Below, one piece after another: positions 44,106 through 52,800 of a stretch of DNA of 64,000 nt. Each line of letters opens with the position of its first letter. Position 1 is the first letter of the stretch. Origin of the DNA: JBBSEX01 sp038239345. GTDB lineage: Bacteria; Acidobacteriota; Terriglobia; Bryobacterales; Bryobacteraceae. The DNA lies in the NCBI GenBank assembly GCA_038239345.1, contig JBBSEX010000003.1, positions 304,158 to 368,157 of the forward strand, given 5' to 3'. The notes below the pieces were generated by a model. It saw only the letters and a list, made by a program, of their open reading frames with translations. It did no database searches and was not told the DNA's origin. The position numbers and the translations under genes were made by a program.

Positions 44106-44492
44106 CTACTGCGCCTGGGATCCGGTGTTACCGATGACGCGCCTTATTTCCTCGGCTAGAGCCTTTGGCTGAAATGGTTTTTGCAGAAACGAAATCTGGC
44201 CGGCGAAACGATCCCATTGTTCCAGCGAGACCGGATAGCCGCTACATAGAATCGCGTGCAAGCTGGGCTTCAATGCCATCATGCGATCCACCATCTCCTC
44301 GCCGGACATACCGGGCATGGTCAAATCGGCAACCACCACCTGATAATCGTCGGGCGCTTTTTCGAGTAACAGCAGGGCGTCCGTAGCTCGCTCGCAGGAA
44401 TCGACTTGATAACCGTAGTGCGAAAGAAACTTCTCAAACAGCCGTAACAACGCCGTCTCGTCGTCAACCACCAGAATCCGCTCCGGTTTCAT
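44106..44492 (-). CDS. Single-domain (CheY-like) response regulator
   Basis: 128 residues and only a receiver domain: acidic DD at 10-11, the phospho-acceptor Asp in VVVADLTMPGMSG near 56, Ser/Thr in LCSGYP near 85, and Lys in LQKPFQPKAL near 107. No output domain. It starts 30 nt after the stop of a beta-barrel protein gene on the same strand. Its partner kinase is not in the window; a stand-alone receiver usually works through phosphorelay or protein binding. Confidence 0.92.
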   Translation of the reverse strand: MKPERILVVDDETALLRLFEKFLSHYGYQVDSCERATDALLLLEKAPDDYQVVVADLTMPGMSGEEMVDRMMALKPSLHAILCSGYPVSLEQWDRFAGQISFLQKPFQPKALAEEIRRVIGNTGSQAQ

Positions 44493-44521
44493 GCTCCCCC
44501 TGACGCTTACCTGAACTATTT

Positions 44522-45961
44522 CTACCAGAGATTCAAGGGAATGTCTCCCGGGCTATAGCCAACCCCCAGCGAAATGATGAGCACGTCGCGTTGGAAGGAA
44601 CTGCCGTAAGCCGCGCGGCGATAATCCAGCCGTGAAATTACGTGGGCGCTCCGGGCGAAATTATACGTCGCCCCGGCGCCCGCATTATAGTAGCTGGAAT
44701 CCTGCAATTGGGGCCCTATACTCGATAGCTTGTTATAGCCACCGCCGGCGCTGATGGCCCATTTTCGGATGCCCGTATAGTTAAAATTTGCGGTGGCGGA
44801 AGTATTCTCAGAAGCCTGATATACACCATTGCCGGGACTGACGTCGCGAGAAAAACCAACGCTCAGAACCGATCGGCGAAAGTTGCCGGTGAGTCTGACG
44901 CCCCCGTAGGGCAACGTGTCCTTGCGATAATATGCCTGAATAATGGAACCCTGCCCGAGTAGAGCGGCAATCGCCGGCGATAGCGATACAATCTGCAAGC
45001 CCTTGGTTTCCAGCGCCAGAGCACCGGCGGTTAAGCCAAGCTGCCAGACGCGTTTCCGGTCTAAGCCGATGCTGTAAGATCCGTTCACCTGCTGAATGTC
45101 GGCCGAGCCAAAGAAGTGTGGATAATCGAAATGAAGGTAGTTATATCCCACACGCACTGTCTGGCGCTTCGAAACGCGATAGCTGATTCCGCCGCGGGCA
45201 GTCTCCGTATTGATCCCCACCAGGGCGGCCGATCGCCAGCGGATGGCTGATCCGTCACCGGAAACATCGGCAAATAGTCGCGGAGAGAACTGATAAATCA
45301 GGGCCACATTGGTATCGGTGTAGCTCCCTCGATTGTCGAATAATTGATTCGCGGGGAGCCCGATGATGTCCGTCGTACCCAGCTGTCCAAAGGCCCCCAG
45401 GCCGGTAGCGCGAGAAGTGATGCCCGCCGTTTCCCGGATCTCGAGCGACAGGCGGCGTGAAAACTGATGCTGGTAAGTTAGACCTAACGCCTGATTCGTG
45501 CCGTCGTAAAAACTCTTTTGGGAATAGTGGGCATAGCTGCCGGTGTAATCGACGCCGAACATATCGTGCCGCCACCTCTTTGATCCGTATACACCGACCG
45601 CAACCTCAGTACCCCATAAGGCGCCGGACTGGGCGATATTGCCATCCGAATTGACGATGACGGGAGTCTCGCCGGAGTTATAAATACCGGTGACATTAGC
45701 GAAGAAACGAAGATCCACCGCTTGCCCGCCGCGGTTGCCAAACTGCGTGGGGCTAAGAATGCTAGGACCCGAATATTCGGTGCCGCTGTTTAGATTGGGC
45801 AATTGCGCGAAGGCACAGCCGCTTAGCAAAACATACGCCGCCAGCATCGCCTTCGGGATAGATCTACGCCTCAACTCCGGCCTCCGGTCCGCTCTCTGGC
45901 GGGTAAGACAAAATGGCTTCCGAACATTTTTCAAGCCCGTTGTCTCAACTGAGGATAACAT
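44522..45961 (-). CDS. Predicted outer-membrane beta-barrel protein
   Basis: 479 residues with a signal peptide near AMLAAYVLLSGCAFAQLP; the true start may be ATG 45847 instead of 45961, since the first 38 residues are charged. The mature part is made of alternating strands ending in aromatic residues (YGSKRWRHDMFGVDYTGSY, GLTYQHQFSRRLSLEIRE, RVGYNYLHFDYPHFFG, AGATYNFARSAHVISRLD, FQRDVLIISLGVGYSP), typical of porin-like or autotransporter-type barrels with about 16 strands. The final Leu-Trp is close to the C-terminal aromatic signature of outer-membrane proteins. It is followed by the response regulator gene. Confidence 0.75.
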   Translation of the reverse strand: MLSSVETTGLKNVRKPFCLTRQRADRRPELRRRSIPKAMLAAYVLLSGCAFAQLPNLNSGTEYSGPSILSPTQFGNRGGQAVDLRFFANVTGIYNSGETPVIVNSDGNIAQSGALWGTEVAVGVYGSKRWRHDMFGVDYTGSYAHYSQKSFYDGTNQALGLTYQHQFSRRLSLEIRETAGITSRATGLGAFGQLGTTDIIGLPANQLFDNRGSYTDTNVALIYQFSPRLFADVSGDGSAIRWRSAALVGINTETARGGISYRVSKRQTVRVGYNYLHFDYPHFFGSADIQQVNGSYSIGLDRKRVWQLGLTAGALALETKGLQIVSLSPAIAALLGQGSIIQAYYRKDTLPYGGVRLTGNFRRSVLSVGFSRDVSPGNGVYQASENTSATANFNYTGIRKWAISAGGGYNKLSSIGPQLQDSSYYNAGAGATYNFARSAHVISRLDYRRAAYGSSFQRDVLIISLGVGYSPGDIPLNLW

Positions 45962-46037
45962 TTAAGGGTCCAGCGTTTGTGCCCGATACTGTCAACGCTT
46001 ACGTTGGCTTTCGAGCCGCCTGAAAGGATTATCTCCC

Positions 46038-48113
46038 ATGCGGCATTTCGTGTGTGAGGAGATGATTGTGACCTACTCGATGAGACGATTTCTGCCAATT
46101 CCAGCCGCTTTTCTGGCAACCGCCATGGCCGCCGACCTGCCGATTCGGGAGGTGATTCTGTTCAAACACGGGGTCGGTTATTTTGAACGCGCCGGCGAAT
46201 TGAAGCCGGGTGAGGCGGCGCGCCTGGACTTCAAGGCATCCGAGATGAACGATGTTTTGAAGTCGCTGACGGTGGATGACCGTAATGGCGGAAAAATTAC
46301 CGGGCTGCGCTATGACTCAAGCGAACCGCTGGATAAGAAGCTGGCGGACTTCCCGTTCCAGCTGGGTGGACAACAGCCGCTCAGCGCCCTGCTGGATCAA
46401 ATGAAGGGCGCCCGAATCGAGATGAAGTACGGGACCGAATCGATCAGCGGCGTGATCGTGAGCGCCCGGTTCGGCAAGTCCGAAGAGAAAAAGCCGGATA
46501 TTGAACAGGTGGTTCTGCTGCTGGATTCGGGCGAGTTGCGGACCTTCGATCTCTCCGCCGCCGGCACGCTGCGCTTTAGCGATCCGGCATTGCAAACGCA
46601 GCTTAAGGATTATTTACTAGCCGTGAATCAATCGCGCTCCAAGGACAAGCGCAGCGTCTACATCGACAGTTCCGGCACAAAGGCCCAACAACTGGTTGCC
46701 AGCTATATGACACCCTCGGCCATTTGGAAATCCAGTTACCGGCTGATCTTCGGGGAGAAAGACTCGACGCTGGAAGGCTGGGCGATTGTCGATAATACGA
46801 CCACGGAAGACTGGACGAATATTCGCCTGGCACTGGTGTCCGGGCGTCCGGTTTCCTTTATCAGCCAACTGTACGAACCTCGTTACCGGCAGCGTCCGAT
46901 AGCCGAACTGGCTGAGGAACGTTCCGTGGCGCCAGTGGTATATGAAGGCAGCGTCGATGCAGCTGGGGCCGCCAATACGCCCCCTCCCGCCTCGGCTCCG
47001 GCTCCGATGGAGATGGCCGCCAATTCTTTAGCCCGCCGTTCCGCAAAGATGAGATCGGAAGCGGAGAAAGATATGTCAATGGCCTCTACGGTCATGGCCG
47101 ACACACCGCGCCTTCAGATGCAGAGTTCCCTGGGCGATACGGCGCAGGGCCGAGAACTTGGCGAGTTGTTCGAGTATCGCTTCTCATCCCCGGTGACGGT
47201 GAAGAAGAACGAATCGGCGATGCTTCCCTTCCTGCAGCAGAAGTTGACTACGCGCAAGCTGATGATTTTTCGCGACGGCAACGGCCAGAATCCGATGGAT
47301 GCGGCGGAGCTGACGAATTCGACGGGTAAGACTCTGGATGGTGGACCCATCACTGTCTATGACGCCAACGCCTATGCCGGAGAGGCTCTGGTGGAAACGC
47401 TGAAGGCCGGCGATAAACGCCTTATCAGCTATGCGGTGGATCTGGGAATGCGCGTCACCACTCTGTTCGATTCGAAGAACGATCTGGTCCGCGAGATTCA
47501 TGTCCAGCGCGGCGTCTTAACGACAAAGGCGGCACTGCAGGAAACGAAAACTTACACGATCAAGAATGTCGACCAGAAGCCGAAGACGCTGGTGATTGAG
47601 CACCCGCAGCGCACCGAATACAAGCTGCTGAACCAGAAGGCTACGGAGACGACGGCCTCGGCATATCGCTTCGAAGTGAAAGTCGCGCCGGGCGCCACCG
47701 AAAAATTTCCCGTGGAAGAAGAGCGGACCTACTATACATCCACCCAATTGGTTAGCTTGACGCCGGATATTCTGGGGCTCTACCTGCAGAACAAAGCGCT
47801 GAGTGCAGCGGGCAAGGCTTCGTTACAACAGATTCTGGACAAGAAGCGCGAGATAGCGATTAATGACGCCGCCATCAGCGCCATTGAGCGGGACTTGACT
47901 AACACCGCTCGCGATGAGGAGCGCATTCGGCAGAACATGGAAAGCCTAAACCGCGTGACGGGGCAGCAGGCGCAGGTGCAGAAATACGCGTTGGCGCTGT
48001 CGGCGGAAGAAGGGAAGCTGGCCGAACAGCGGGACCGGCAAAGCGAGCTGAACCGGAGACGGGCTACTCTACATGGAGGATTGAGTTCGTTAATCGAGAA
48101 GATGGAATTTTGA
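46038..48113 (+). CDS. DUF4139 domain protein, exported
   Basis: 691 residues with a signal peptide (MRRFLPIPAAFLATAMA at 46080 on); ATG 46038 has AAAGGA 9 nt upstream, while GTG 46068 or ATG 46080 are closer to GAGGAG. Early motifs REVILFKHGVGYFERAGEL and DVLKSLTVDDRNGGKITG, the central GWAIVDNTTTEDWTNIRLAL and the segment VLTTKAALQETKTYTIKN mark the DUF4139 family. A C-terminal coiled coil (about 590-680) follows. The protein is probably periplasmic or surface-bound. Function unknown. It ends inside the start codon of homoserine dehydrogenase, so translation of the two is coupled. Confidence 0.85.
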   Translation: MRHFVCEEMIVTYSMRRFLPIPAAFLATAMAADLPIREVILFKHGVGYFERAGELKPGEAARLDFKASEMNDVLKSLTVDDRNGGKITGLRYDSSEPLDKKLADFPFQLGGQQPLSALLDQMKGARIEMKYGTESISGVIVSARFGKSEEKKPDIEQVVLLLDSGELRTFDLSAAGTLRFSDPALQTQLKDYLLAVNQSRSKDKRSVYIDSSGTKAQQLVASYMTPSAIWKSSYRLIFGEKDSTLEGWAIVDNTTTEDWTNIRLALVSGRPVSFISQLYEPRYRQRPIAELAEERSVAPVVYEGSVDAAGAANTPPPASAPAPMEMAANSLARRSAKMRSEAEKDMSMASTVMADTPRLQMQSSLGDTAQGRELGELFEYRFSSPVTVKKNESAMLPFLQQKLTTRKLMIFRDGNGQNPMDAAELTNSTGKTLDGGPITVYDANAYAGEALVETLKAGDKRLISYAVDLGMRVTTLFDSKNDLVREIHVQRGVLTTKAALQETKTYTIKNVDQKPKTLVIEHPQRTEYKLLNQKATETTASAYRFEVKVAPGATEKFPVEEERTYYTSTQLVSLTPDILGLYLQNKALSAAGKASLQQILDKKREIAINDAAISAIERDLTNTARDEERIRQNMESLNRVTGQQAQVQKYALALSAEEGKLAEQRDRQSELNRRRATLHGGLSSLIEKMEF

Positions 48114-49072
48114 GACTGGCGCTTATCGGTTATGGCAATGTGGGGCGGGCTTTCGCTCGCCTCCTGGAAAAGAAGCGCTTCACTTATCCCTTTCGAATCG
48201 TCGCCATTCATACGGCCCGCCACGGCAGCGCATTTGATCAGCGCGGTTTGCCGCTGGAACCAAACTGGGGTCCGGCGGTGAACCCGATTGAAGAATTCCT
48301 CAATCGCGCGCGGCCGGAAATCGTAATCGAAATCACCACGTTGAATCCGGAATCGGGTGAGCCTGCAATCGCTCATATCCGCGCCGCCTTCGCCCAGCGC
48401 CGTCACGTTATTACCGCCAACAAAGGACCGATCGCCCACGCCTATTCGCAGCTTTGCCTGGAAGCCCGGCGGGCCCAAGTGCAGTTTCGATTCGAATCCA
48501 CCGTAATGGACGGTGCGCCAGTGTTTAACATGGTGCAGAACAATCTTCCGGGCGTGCGCATGCTAGGGTTCGCGGGAGTTTTGAACTCGACCACGAACGC
48601 CGTTATTGCTGCGATGCGCGCGGGCAAATCGATGGATCAAGGCATTGCCGAAGCCCGCGAACTGGGCATCGCGGAAGCCGACGTCAGCTACGACATCGAT
48701 GGCTGGGATTCGGCCGCCAAAGCCGCCGCACTAGCCAACGTCTTGCTGGATGCCCAAACCACGCCGCTTGCGGTGGACCGGCGGGGCATCGGGTTGTTGA
48801 CCGTGGAACGCCTGGCGAAATTAAAGCGCCTCCGCAAGACCATTCGGCTGGTTAGCCGGGGCGAGGTGACTCCCGACGGAATTCGTCTTCGGGTGAAGCC
48901 GGAGGTCCTTAGCGAAACCGAAGTGCTGGCTTCGGCCCACGGAACGTCCAATGTTTTGCTCTTCGATACGGATCTGATGGGCACGGTGGGTACGATATCG
49001 CTCGCGCCGGGCGTAGAACAAACGGCCTACGGTTTGTTCAGCGATCTTGTAGATATCGCGCGCACACTCTAA
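48110..49072 (+). CDS. hom: Homoserine dehydrogenase
   Basis: 320 residues starting with TTG at 48110, overlapping the previous stop (TTTTGAG). It reduces aspartate semialdehyde to homoserine in threonine and methionine synthesis. LALIGYGNVGRAF is the NAD(P) loop (residues 3-15), TANKGPIAHAY follows, GVLNSTTNAVIAAM is the GILNGT-like signature, and ADVSYDIDGWDSAAKAAALA carries the catalytic Asp and Lys. No C-terminal ACT domain, so probably not threonine-regulated like longer enzymes. The NADP-loop has no unusual residues. Co-translated with DUF4139, an odd partner. Confidence 0.9.
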   Translation: MRLALIGYGNVGRAFARLLEKKRFTYPFRIVAIHTARHGSAFDQRGLPLEPNWGPAVNPIEEFLNRARPEIVIEITTLNPESGEPAIAHIRAAFAQRRHVITANKGPIAHAYSQLCLEARRAQVQFRFESTVMDGAPVFNMVQNNLPGVRMLGFAGVLNSTTNAVIAAMRAGKSMDQGIAEARELGIAEADVSYDIDGWDSAAKAAALANVLLDAQTTPLAVDRRGIGLLTVERLAKLKRLRKTIRLVSRGEVTPDGIRLRVKPEVLSETEVLASAHGTSNVLLFDTDLMGTVGTISLAPGVEQTAYGLFSDLVDIARTL

Positions 49073-49085
49073 ACTGAATCCAGTA

Positions 49086-49241
49086 ATGAAATTTGCACGG
49101 CGCGATCCTGGCATCGACGGCTTGCGTGCCCTCGAAGCGATTCCGGCTCGCGGAATCTGGAGCACTATTGCCTGGATCCTGATCGTCGCGGGGGCGGCGC
49201 TGTGGGTGGGCCTGCTGATGATTCCGGTTTCGCAGACCTGA
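49086..49241 (+). CDS. Small single-pass membrane protein (51 aa)
   Basis: A frame of 51 codons from ATG 49086, below the size of usual gene calling. Product: MKFARRDPGIDGLRALEAIP, then a hydrophobic helix (IAWILIVAGAALWVGLLMI) near the C-terminus. It begins 13 nt after the homoserine dehydrogenase stop on the same strand and may share its transcript. The even hydrophobic helix and the position support a real gene, but no family is recognised. Confidence 0.5.
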   Translation: MKFARRDPGIDGLRALEAIPARGIWSTIAWILIVAGAALWVGLLMIPVSQT

Positions 49242-49243
49242 TT

Positions 49244-49822
49244 TTAGAATCCGCGTTTTACCGGAATATCATCTTTCGGAATATCCGCCGGTCCTTCGCC
49301 AGTTGACGCTTCTCCAGCCGATGCCACATCCTGTGCCCCGGAGTGCTCTAGAATCCTGGTCGCGTGCGTGATCTGATCGATATCGTCGCAGTGCACCGAA
49401 ATCAGGATTCCGCCTTCTTTGATTCGGCCCTCATAGCGCTTCGCCTCATACTCGGGGATACCCAAGCCGACCAGCGCGCCCGCTACTCCACCTAATGTTC
49501 CGCCGATTCCGACGCCGCTTAAAAGGCCGATAATCGGGCCTGCGGCGATGAATGGACCGACGCCCGGAATTGCCAGCGCGCCGATGCCCGCCAACCATCC
49601 GAGAGCACCGCCGAGGATAGCGCCAGACCCTGCCCCAGCCGCCGCGCCTTCGGGAGCTTTCGTGCTTTTTTCGTGGGCGAAATCTTTAGTACCCTGATTA
49701 TCGGGAAATAGGACCGAGATATCGTTGTTGCCGAAACCAGCCACCTTCAACTGGTCCACCGCCGCTTCCACTTGCGATTGCGTGGCATAGATTCCATATA
49801 CCGAGGTATTCTTGCTTGCCAT
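49244..49822 (-). CDS. YflT/general stress protein 17M-like protein with glycine-rich hydrophobic core
   Basis: 192 residues. The N-terminal SVYGIYATQSQVEAAVDQLKVAG and FGNNDISVLF match the YflT (GSP17M) domain, and the last part (GGILISVHCDDIDQITHATRIL) repeats a similar fold. Between them lies a Gly/Ala-rich helix-forming region (GAGSGAILGGALGWLAGIGA, GVGPFIAAGPIIGLLSGVGI), which looks like membrane-inserting or glycine-zipper segments. Related proteins are induced by stress in Bacillus and are found in many soil bacteria. It follows the TamB gene by 9 nt and may be the last gene of that operon. Confidence 0.8.
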   Translation of the reverse strand: MASKNTSVYGIYATQSQVEAAVDQLKVAGFGNNDISVLFPDNQGTKDFAHEKSTKAPEGAAAGAGSGAILGGALGWLAGIGALAIPGVGPFIAAGPIIGLLSGVGIGGTLGGVAGALVGLGIPEYEAKRYEGRIKEGGILISVHCDDIDQITHATRILEHSGAQDVASAGEASTGEGPADIPKDDIPVKRGF

Positions 49823-49831
49823 TCATTCTCC

Positions 49832-52800
49832 TTACCGGAACTGCCGTTTCACGAAGAAGTCTAATCCTATAAATCCATTTTCATCGCGCGTCGCCACCGC
49901 CGATAACTGGGGCGTCAGAGCCCACTCGGCGCGGATGATCTGAGAACCGGTTTGCGATAAATCCTGCGAATAGGTGAAGGTGACGTTGCTGGTTACTTGC
50001 TGCTGCAGGGTGACGCGGGCTTGGGGAAGGGCGGAGCCGCTGGCAATCGTCGGGTCGATCGTTAATGAGCTGACGCCAAACACGCGCTGAATCCGATTGG
50101 CAAGCGGGGCTGCCACCGCTTTACCTAGAATCGCCGACTCGCCCATTTCCGCGAAGGATTGTTGTGGTGGCGCGGGTTGATGGGCGGCAATCGTCGGATC
50201 CGACGTCGGCAATTTTCCGGTCGCCAGCAGCGCCACGATTTCTTCGAAGCGCAATGGCGGATCGGAGCGATATGACAATTTCATATTTTCGATGGGCCCG
50301 GATACGCCTAGAATCACATCGACGCCTTTCACCTGGGTTTCCAAATCGATATCCAGAATCGGCTGAATTTTGAACTGGTTGTAAAAATTGACAGTGCCGC
50401 GATTGACGGTGTATTGATTGCCGAAGAAGATCAACTCTCCTTGCGTGATGGCGACGTGGCCGGTTAACCCGGGGCTGGCCAGTGTACCGCGTAAATACAA
50501 ATCGGCATCGGCTTGCAGGCGCTGGGCGACGGCTGTCTGCAGGCGTACATCGGGTGAAGTGCGTATGCGCACGTCCAGTTGCATTCCGGCGATCGGGCCG
50601 CTGGGGGCGGAAGGGGTCTCCGCCGGCTTGGCCGATGAGGAAAGAATAGACCCGAAATCGCTTTGCGGATTGAACGCAATTTTTTCCACCGATACGGTCC
50701 CGCTGAGGACGCTGCGCTCGCTGGTTCCACTAAGCGCGGCGGTGGCGGTGGTTACAATACTGGCGCCGGCATAACGGGAACGAACATGGTCGGTTTGCGC
50801 GCGGACACCATAGCGCAACGTCCCGCCGGCAAAATTCACATAGCCCCGTAGGGTAACTTTTCCCCCGCCCGAGACACCGCTTAAGTTTTGAATGCTGGCG
50901 CTGTTTCCGTTTAGCAGAATCACGCCCGAGGCGTTTGAAATCCCATTAGGCGAATCCGCCAGATTGACCGACGCGTTCTTCAACTCGATTCTTCCATTCA
51001 CCGTGGGATTGGAAAATTGTCCGCCCACCGTGGCCTGAACAATTACGTTGCCTTCGGAATAAATATCGCGCTGGATCTCTTGCAGGATGGAAAGATTCAC
51101 GTTCGAATTCACCGTTAGATGTAACGGCGCGTCATTCTTGAGCGAAATGGAGCCACCCACGGCGATGGTGGTGGACGGTCCGGCGATCTTTGCGTTCTTC
51201 ACTTGAAAGACGGAATGATCCAGATCGATGACGATGGGTCCTTGATTCTCCAGCGCCACGGCCTTGGCTCCGCCCCCCGTACCGCGCGGAGTGGTCAACA
51301 ACTTCAGGCGCGTTAGCTGCAATTGCCCGCGCAGATTATCCGGTTGAATCGCCGGACCCTCCACGCTCAATTGTCCATCGAGGAAACCTTCGAAGTCAGG
51401 CCGTATCCCGGATCCTTCGGCCGATAGAAACGGCGCCAGATTGGTGTAGGTGAGGTTGGCGAACGTCGCTTTCGCGGTAAGCGGATAGTTGCCGCCCAGT
51501 TGCGCTTCACCCTCGGCGTGAATGACGCTCTTCGCAAAATCGGAATCCAATCGGAAGGTCACGCGATTCTGATTTGTCTGAGCCACAGCGGTCAGATTTC
51601 CATATAAGCGCTTATTCAGTTGGAGCCCGGTAGCGCCGGCATTGCCATCCAGTTTCGTCAACAGGACGCGGGGCTTGCCCGGTTGATTCGTCAAGTCGCC
51701 CGCCGCATCGAGATTCATCTTGATGATGCCATCGAGCCCCGGCTTCGTTTTTTGTATATTACGCAGACCGGCCAGTTGAATCCCGTCGCCGATCAAGTGC
51801 GCTTCGAAATGGCCACTGTCGAAATTATTGGCGGGATGAACAAGAGATGCGCTGAGATTGATCTGGCCCGCCGCCGTTGAGATTTGCAACGACGGCACGT
51901 CAAGGCGCTGGCTGGCATAGTTCACTTTGCCTTGCAATTGATCGATCGGTTCATCATAGACCACGGCCTTAACGAGGTTGAAATTCACATCGGCCCGAGG
52001 GTCTTTCAACGTTCCCGCAACATGCGCCGTCGCAGTCAGGTTGCCACCTTTTACCGGCAAGTCAGTTTGACCCGCGATGGAAAGGATCTTGTCGATATTC
52101 AGATCGCGGACCGAAGCATCGGCGGTTGTCGGGTAATTATCTGTGAGCGATGTCTGCCCCGTAATCTGCGAGCTTGATCCGGCAACATTGGAATCGACGC
52201 GATAGGTTACATTGGCGCCGTTGGTTTGGGCGGTGGCCGTAATGTCGCCCAGTTGCTGCTTGGCGTCACGCAGGCCGCGCGCGGTGAAATTGCCATTCAC
52301 GGCCCTTACCGCAATCTGCGTCTCACCCTTCACCTGCAGTAAATCGATTGAGCTGTCGGCATTCAGCTTGATCGTGCCCGCTAACCCCGGACGTTTACGC
52401 TGCAACGTTTTGAATTGCGCCAGACCTACGTCGTTGCTGGCCGCCCGCACTTGAATATGCCCGCTGCCGAAGCTATCGCGCGGATGGGAAAAGGTGCCGC
52501 TGGCGTCAATGCGCGCGGCGCCCGCCACGAACTGGGCCGCGGAGAGCGTCACCAATTGATCGCTAAGATTCAGCTGCGCGCTTAGGGAATCGAAGGGCTC
52601 TTCATAAGCGGTCCCGTTCAGTACCTTCAGGTTCGCCGAGCCTTGCGGATTGCCGATTGTGCCATTGATTTGCGCGCTGGCGTTCAGGTTACCGGAAACC
52701 GGAATGTCTTTCTGCCCGGCGACCGCCATCAGGTCAGCCAGATCGCCATCGACAATTTTCGCCGTCGCGGTTAATTGCTCACGCGGGCCGGCCGACCAGT

